From Toxonevra muliebris (taxonomy: Eukaryota; Arthropoda; Insecta; Diptera; Pallopteridae): a stretch of DNA of 64,000 nucleotides. The notes beneath the pieces are model-generated. The model ran no database searches. It was not told where the DNA came from and saw nothing but the letters and a program-made list of their open reading frames with translations. The translations under genes and the position numbers were made by a program. Below, piece by piece: positions 58,890 through 64,000 of this stretch (position 1 is its first letter; every line of letters begins with the position of its first letter). Location: positions 9,762,204 to 9,826,203 of the forward strand of contig OY829328.1 in assembly GCA_963691655.1 (NCBI GenBank), read 5' to 3'.

Positions 58890-60040
58890 GGGTTTTCGGT
58901 ACGCTTTACGATCTGTCTTTATCTGTCTGATGCTATAGTCTGTCTTTAAGTTTTATTTTAATTTTGAATTTTTGACTGAATTTTTTTTTTTTGGTCTGAA
59001 TTTTAGGTTTAAGTTTCTAAGTCGAAATTTTAGTAGATTTTTTGTCTTAATTTAGGCCCTTTTTGATTCTAATTTCGGTTTAACTTGTTTTTGGTCTAAA
59101 TTTTTATCAGATTTTTGTTCTATATTTGATTTGAATTTTGCTGTGATATTTTGTCTGAATTTTGCTTAAAATGTTGGCCAGCATTTTGATTTAAATTTTG
59201 TGCGAATTTTGGTTTAATTTTGGCCGATTTTTGGTTTTAATTTAGTCCCTTTTTTACCTTATTTTGGTTTAAGTTTTAGCTTTTATAGGGCTGAATGCTG
59301 TGGTATATTGTCTGAATTTTGGCTTAAGTGTTGGTTAGAATTTTAATTTAAATTTTGCGCGAATTTTGGTATAATTTGTGTCGATTTTTGATTCTAATTT
59401 TTTCCTCTTTTAGTCCTAATTTCGGTTTAAGTTTTAGCTTGTTTTTGGTCTGAATTTTAATAAAATTTTTGTTTATGTATTTGGTAAAAATTTTGCAGTG
59501 AGACTTTTTCTGAGTTTAGCTTTAAGTGTTGGTTAAAATTTTGATTTAAATTTTATCTGAATTTTGGTTTAATTTTGGTCGATTTTTGGCCTGAATTTAG
59601 TCTAAGTTTAAGTTTTAGCTTTTATAGGGCTGAATTTTGATAAGATTTTTGTTCTGTTTGCTGTTCACCTGTGGTATTTTGTCTGAGTTTTGCTTTAAGT
59701 TTTGGCCACAATTTTGATCTGAACTTTGTCTGAATTTTGGTTAATTTTAGTCTGAATTCAACTTTAAATTTTGATCTGGTTCTGATTTTTAGCCTAAATT
59801 TTGTTAAAATTTAGTTTTGAAATCTGGTCGGACTATCGATCTGCATTTTTGTCTGTTTTTTGGTTTGATTTTTAGTCTGAATTGTGCTCTGATTTTTATG
59901 TTGAACATTGATTTTCTTTCAGTCTGAGTTATTTTCTGAATTTTTGTCTTAGTTTTGGTGTGATTAGATTTGATTAGGTTTTCGCATAGGTTTTTTATTT
60001 AGGTCTGGATTTTGGTCTAGTTATTTGTCTGGTCTCTTCA
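58890..60040. repeat. Degenerate short-period array, T/G-rich plus strand
   Basis: GTCTGAATTTTGG, GGTTTAATTTTGG, TTTTTGGTCTG and GATTTTTG recur irregularly for 1.15 kb. It is the reverse-complement sense of the 50940-51895 array and resembles the 12530-14220 arrays in word type (TCTGAGTTTTG). Confidence 0.8.
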
Positions 60041-61688
60041 ACATCATAGATGCGTCATTTTTGTTGTTTGAACAAAGAAACAAAATTCTTTCATAGGTAG
60101 GGCAGTGGAAATCTTAAAATCTAATAGAAAGATGAATGGGATATGGTACAGAGATTTACAAAACGGGATTCATTTTTCGACCGATTGAGCGTATAAGGCA
60201 GAACGATTTTGCATCATTTGCACGCAAATCTCCAATAATTTTCATGAAAAACTCTTTTCATATTGCATTATTTTCACTCTTACTCCCACGATTTTATTAT
60301 TAAAATTTTTTTGTGGTAGTCTGAATGGCATAGATTCCATTAACATTTTTTTTCACGAACAAGTTCAATTAAAAATATTTTGATTGTAGTTTTTCGTCGC
60401 CGTTATTCGCAGTCGCCCAATTCGCTTTTTGCTAAATCGCTGCGTTTTAAACACCTCCATATGTACGCATGTAATTGATCGCTAGGAGCGAATAAACTTG
60501 ACCATAAACACAGATTAATAAATGCTACAGGCCAGTATGTTTAATATGGATTTTAAAGCTTATGTATAATTATAAACTATTTGCTATAAACAAATCAACA
60601 CAAATTAGATTTAATTGTATTTTTTTTCTATGTCGACGGTTATATGATGAAAAGTTTTCATTGACAAACCGTTAGCAAAAGGCTGAATTCATAGACTCAT
60701 TAATTACAGTTTTTTAAATTATTTTGTAAAAAAAACAAATATATGAATCAGATCGATCGATAAGTTTAAAGAAGTATTTCAAAGTCGTAGACTGAATAAC
60801 GAATCAGTGCCTACCTAAATTTAAAGATTTGAGTTACTTCAAATGGAACTTCACATTCATTTAATTTTGCAATTTAGAATTTTCTTTAGTTTGTGTCTTA
60901 AAACTTTGACCTTAAACTTAGATCTTAGCTACAGTTCTTCTATTTTCTGTAGCTAAATCTGGTTTAATTTACAATTTTCGTGATCATTGACCACAGTTAA
61001 GCATTAACAATAATATTTATTTAAATTATTTCTAACTAACTAACTTTAATTGAAAAGTAAATTAACAAGATATGAACATGCACATATTCTATATACATAT
61101 TATTAAAATAAAAAATAAATAAAAAATTTGTTTTTCTCTCAACATTTTTTGTTTTGTTTTTAATTTAGTATCAAATGAAGTTGAAGTATTTCATTACATT
61201 TCAACTTGTTTTGCTTCAAGTTTTTTTTGTATTAATTTGTTGCTTTAGCTTTTGCTGTTTTTGTTGTTGCTTTACTTGAATACACTTGTTCCTTTCTTGT
61301 TGCTTGTACTTGTGTATGTATGTATGAACATATGAATGTATGTCTTTAGTTTTTGTTATTGTTGTTGGCAGTTGAGCACTTGTTCTTTTACAACATTCTC
61401 GAAACGCCTCGGTTGGCTTTAGTTTTCCTGCATGCTGCTTTAGCTTGTTGCTGCTTTTTTTTCTGTTGTTGGTGTTTAATTAAAGACAAGTTTTTCATTT
61501 CATTCTTTCACTTTATGTTGTTGGTGACCATAGCCTCTGTGTGGTTCTTTGGTTCATTCGTTCTTTATTGCTGTTGCGCTTTTTGTTGCCACAATATTTT
61601 TACCAAACAACAAAACAACAGCCACCAACTCTTGAGGTAAATAACCAAACCAAGCAACTAACTAACTAACAAACATGTTTGCTACTTA

Positions 61689-61718
61689 TTTTACTTTACT
61701 TTACTTTACTTTACTTTC
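61689..61718. repeat. (TTTAC)n pentanucleotide repeat
   Basis: Five tandem TTTAC units. Confidence 0.9.
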
Positions 61719-62456
61719 CAAAAAGCACAATTGCTGTGCAGCAAGTATGAACAGAATATGAGCAAGTGAATGTACTCGCTTACTCTGGTGCTGGTGTACT
61801 CTGCTCGTGTATTGAGCTTTATAATTTGCAATGAAAATTGGTTGGTTTTTTAGTTGTTGTTATTTAGAACAACAATAGCAGCACTAACAACAGCAGCAAA
61901 AGCAGCAATTGTTGTTGCCACAATGCACAACAATGTCAAACGAAATATGACAATTTTCATTTGGCACTTAAATGTGTTTTTTGTTCAGTTTTTATTCTTC
62001 ATGTTCATTTCTTTTTTTTTTTTTTTTGTTCTTTGCTGTAGCTTTCTTTTTAAGTGGCATGTGCTTCAGGCTCGTATGAATATATATAGAAAAAAAGTAC
62101 AATGGAGTAGTAAGAAAATTTGCAGCTTCTTCATAATTCTCAGAAATGCAAGTGTAATTATTGACTATGATAATTACATACATTCAAATAATGAAGACCA
62201 CTCAATTACTTCATTTTATTCATGTTAGTTTTTTGCATCCTTGTTTGGATTTTGCATTGTTTTTGTTGTCTTACATATTAATTTAATTATTTATATCTTT
62301 AGAAGTTTTATGTATAAATATAATATGTGTAATAGTTTTAGTTTTTATTATAAGTTTCCCAAAAAAGTAAATATATTGTTAAAGAATTGCAATCATTAAA
62401 ATATCCATAAATATCCATCTTTATGTTGTTAAAATTTTCACAATTTTTCAAAATAT

Positions 62457-62681
62457 GTGGAAATTTTAGTTTATGGTAAACGATTTGTGTTTCAAGAAGC
62501 ATCTTTCCTGCATTACATTGAACTCTTAAAAAAGGAAAGATGGGACACCACTTTCTGTAAAAAGAGTAAGAACTGTTCTGTTTTCATTTGGCAGCAATGG
62601 AAACCGGTAGTATTACTGAGAACTAAGTTCCGATCAGATATTATGGTTGATGAGAAGGAAATAGAGGTTGGAAAAGAATAA
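62457..62681 (+). other. Open frame of 74 codons, unidentified
   Basis: The protein would read MEILVYGKRFVFQEASFLHY and onward, with Trp and two Cys spaced by five residues (RWDTTFCKKSKNC). Its composition is less repetitive than other frames here. The Phe-x-Phe ... Trp ... Cys ... Cys layout faintly recalls FLYWCH zinc fingers, but the spacing is wrong and the His is missing. No promoter, splice site or neighbour supports it. May be a transposon remnant or chance. Confidence 0.15.
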
Positions 62682-64000
62682 ATAGGACTGAAGAGGGAAG
62701 TTGAGATCAGTTTAAGGCGGTTGTATTTGGTTCTTTTGATTTTTCTATTAATTATCTGTCAGAGTGAGGCGAATTGCTGGCTAGTGATTGCATTTGAAAA
62801 ATGTTTAAAACTGATTCGCATCTCGATAATTCATCGGCCTTTTCAATGTTTCAAATATTCTTATGACATGAAATTAGCTCAGGAGAGTTATTTTATTTTA
62901 AAGTTTGGTCAGTGACTGCAAGAAGTTTGACCTAAAAATCCGAAGTCGAAATAATTCAGCAATACTGAGGTGTTTTCAGAAGGGTTCCGCTTTGACTACT
63001 TGGCCTATTGTAGAGTTTGATCTCGAAGCTAGCGTCCACAAGATTTCTTCTTCAATCTGTTTCTTATAAGAATTCTAGAATTGGCTTATAATAACTTTAA
63101 GCAAATATAATGTTACCTGTGAATGGAGTCCCCCCCCACTTTTTTTTTTGAAAATCTTTTGCACGTATTGGCGATGTTGTTATTCTAATTGGCCTTACTT
63201 AACCTATTTTGGCCTGACTGGTCAATTTATCGACCAGTAACTTTTAAAATTGGCCAAAAATACATTTGTAAGTTTTTTTCAAAAGTAATCACCGTTTAAC
63301 ATTTCTATATATATTGACTTTAAAAATGCATTTAGATAATTTAAAAATATTTAATTTCACTTTACTTAAAGGCCAGTTGAACAGACATACCTTTTTGGAA
63401 TTTTTTTTTGAAAATCAACCAAAATTAGAAAATTAAATTTTTTTTGTTTAAATGTTTAGTTATTTATCCAATAAACGGGATATTTTTAAAATTAATTTTT
63501 TTTGCATTTGAAATTAGAAATTTACCTAGATAAAATAACAAAGTTGAAGCAAAGAAGCTATAGCTGACCAAACTTTTGTAAAAAAACCTATGGAGAAATA
63601 GGCGAAATTCAACTATCTTTAATTACTTCTAAAATACTGTATTAAATACATTTGATTACAGGGAATACTTATTGCTCATGATGTGGCGTACAAATATTTA
63701 TAATATTTTTTACATCTTATCACCTTTAAATTCTCGGTGTAAGCCAAAAACCAATATATCTTTTAAAATTCAGAAACAAATTTTAACAAATGAGAATTGT
63801 GTTTTGAAAATTTTCAAAATTGGATCATTGCATATACTTAGTACTGGGCTAAAATGAGTTAAGTAGTACTTTGCGTTGTCTGACAAAGTGAGTGTATGAT
63901 TCTTTAATTTGGGGAGAATAAAGTCTGGCACTAGCAAATCCCAAGATTTTCGAAGGGAGGCTTAATTTGTTTGTCTCTTCAAATTTTGTTTTTGGATTTG

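Larger units (their letters stand above)
60045..64000. other. AT-rich, simple-sequence-rich right end
   Basis: Contains CTTTGTTGTTG-type stretches (61250-61280, 61355-61480), a (TTTAC)n run at 61689-61718, CAACAACA runs, and T runs (62011-62028). The frames at 61353-62228 are translations of triplet repeats. A C-run is at 63131-63139. No paired transposon ends were recognised. Confidence 0.5.

Noticed and set aside
61353..62228. 95- and 124-codon open frames
   Set aside because: Mainly CAA/TTG/CTG triplet and T-run translation; no domain.
62457..62681. FLYWCH zinc finger
   Set aside because: The Trp-to-Cys and Cys-to-Cys spacings are wrong and the terminal His is absent; kept only as an unidentified frame.

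Overview
The window looks like non-coding, transposon-littered DNA from the nuclear genome of a higher (cyclorrhaphan) fly. It is very AT-rich and full of T and A homopolymers, ACATATGTATG-type runs, (CA)n, (GA)n and (TA)n microsatellites and CAA/CTG triplet stretches. The transposon relics are families common in flies. A tephritid-type genome is my best guess, but no host gene is present to confirm it. I found no convincing host exon, tRNA, rRNA or CRISPR array. The open frames longer than 60 codons are nearly all low-complexity AT-rich readings, or pieces of dead transposons. The window is best read as a giant intron or an intergenic region.

The supportable content is mobile DNA, much of it with exact target-site duplications (TSDs) readable by eye. 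Elements with hAT-type 8-bp TSDs lie at 212-1076, 8273-8541, 25894-26014 and 27599-28252; weaker hAT-like elements without a clean TSD lie at 2488-3395 and 49908-50157. Elements flanked by TTAA (piggyBac-type) lie at 32842-33109, 37604-37687, 43209-44989 and 45432-47457, some with one diverged TSD copy. Elements flanked by TA (Tc1/mariner/pogo-type) lie at 5274-5537 (flank masked by a TA run), 18913-20059, 27631-27727, 29195-29445, 39465-39991, 43540-44806 and 45694-47192. A CACTG-ended element with a 3-bp TSD lies at 53986-54488. A 5-bp-TSD element with CACTATG ends lies at 9330-10648, and a probable relative at 12932-13484. Dead retrotransposons are two RTE/CR1-like copies on the plus strand (20940-23170 and 24975-26430) and R1-like relics on the minus strand (38640-39300, and weakly 41848-42078).

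The insertions are layered, and the nesting gives relative dates: a hAT element landed in one copy of an older tandem duplication; a 121-bp hAT MITE split an RT pseudogene; a 97-bp TA MITE sits in a 654-bp hAT element; a pogo-like element and another TA element each sit inside a TTAA element; and a TTAA MITE sits inside the CACTG element and is shared with a second partial copy 16 kb away.

The most interesting item is the 1,319-bp element at 9330-10648. Both ends carry a heptamer (CACTATG), a spacer of exactly 23 bp and the same nonamer (CCAAAATTC), and it is flanked by a 5-bp TSD. This is the organisation of Transib termini, which resemble the RAG recombination signal. A second structural signal is a set of strand-biased, highly degenerate short-period arrays (12.5-14.2, 50.9-51.9 and 58.9-60.0 kb), made of the same kind of word but oriented differently. 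The pogo-like remnants add a C-terminal zinc-finger fragment (near 19.3 kb) and an N-terminal helix-turn-helix fragment (near 46.4 kb).
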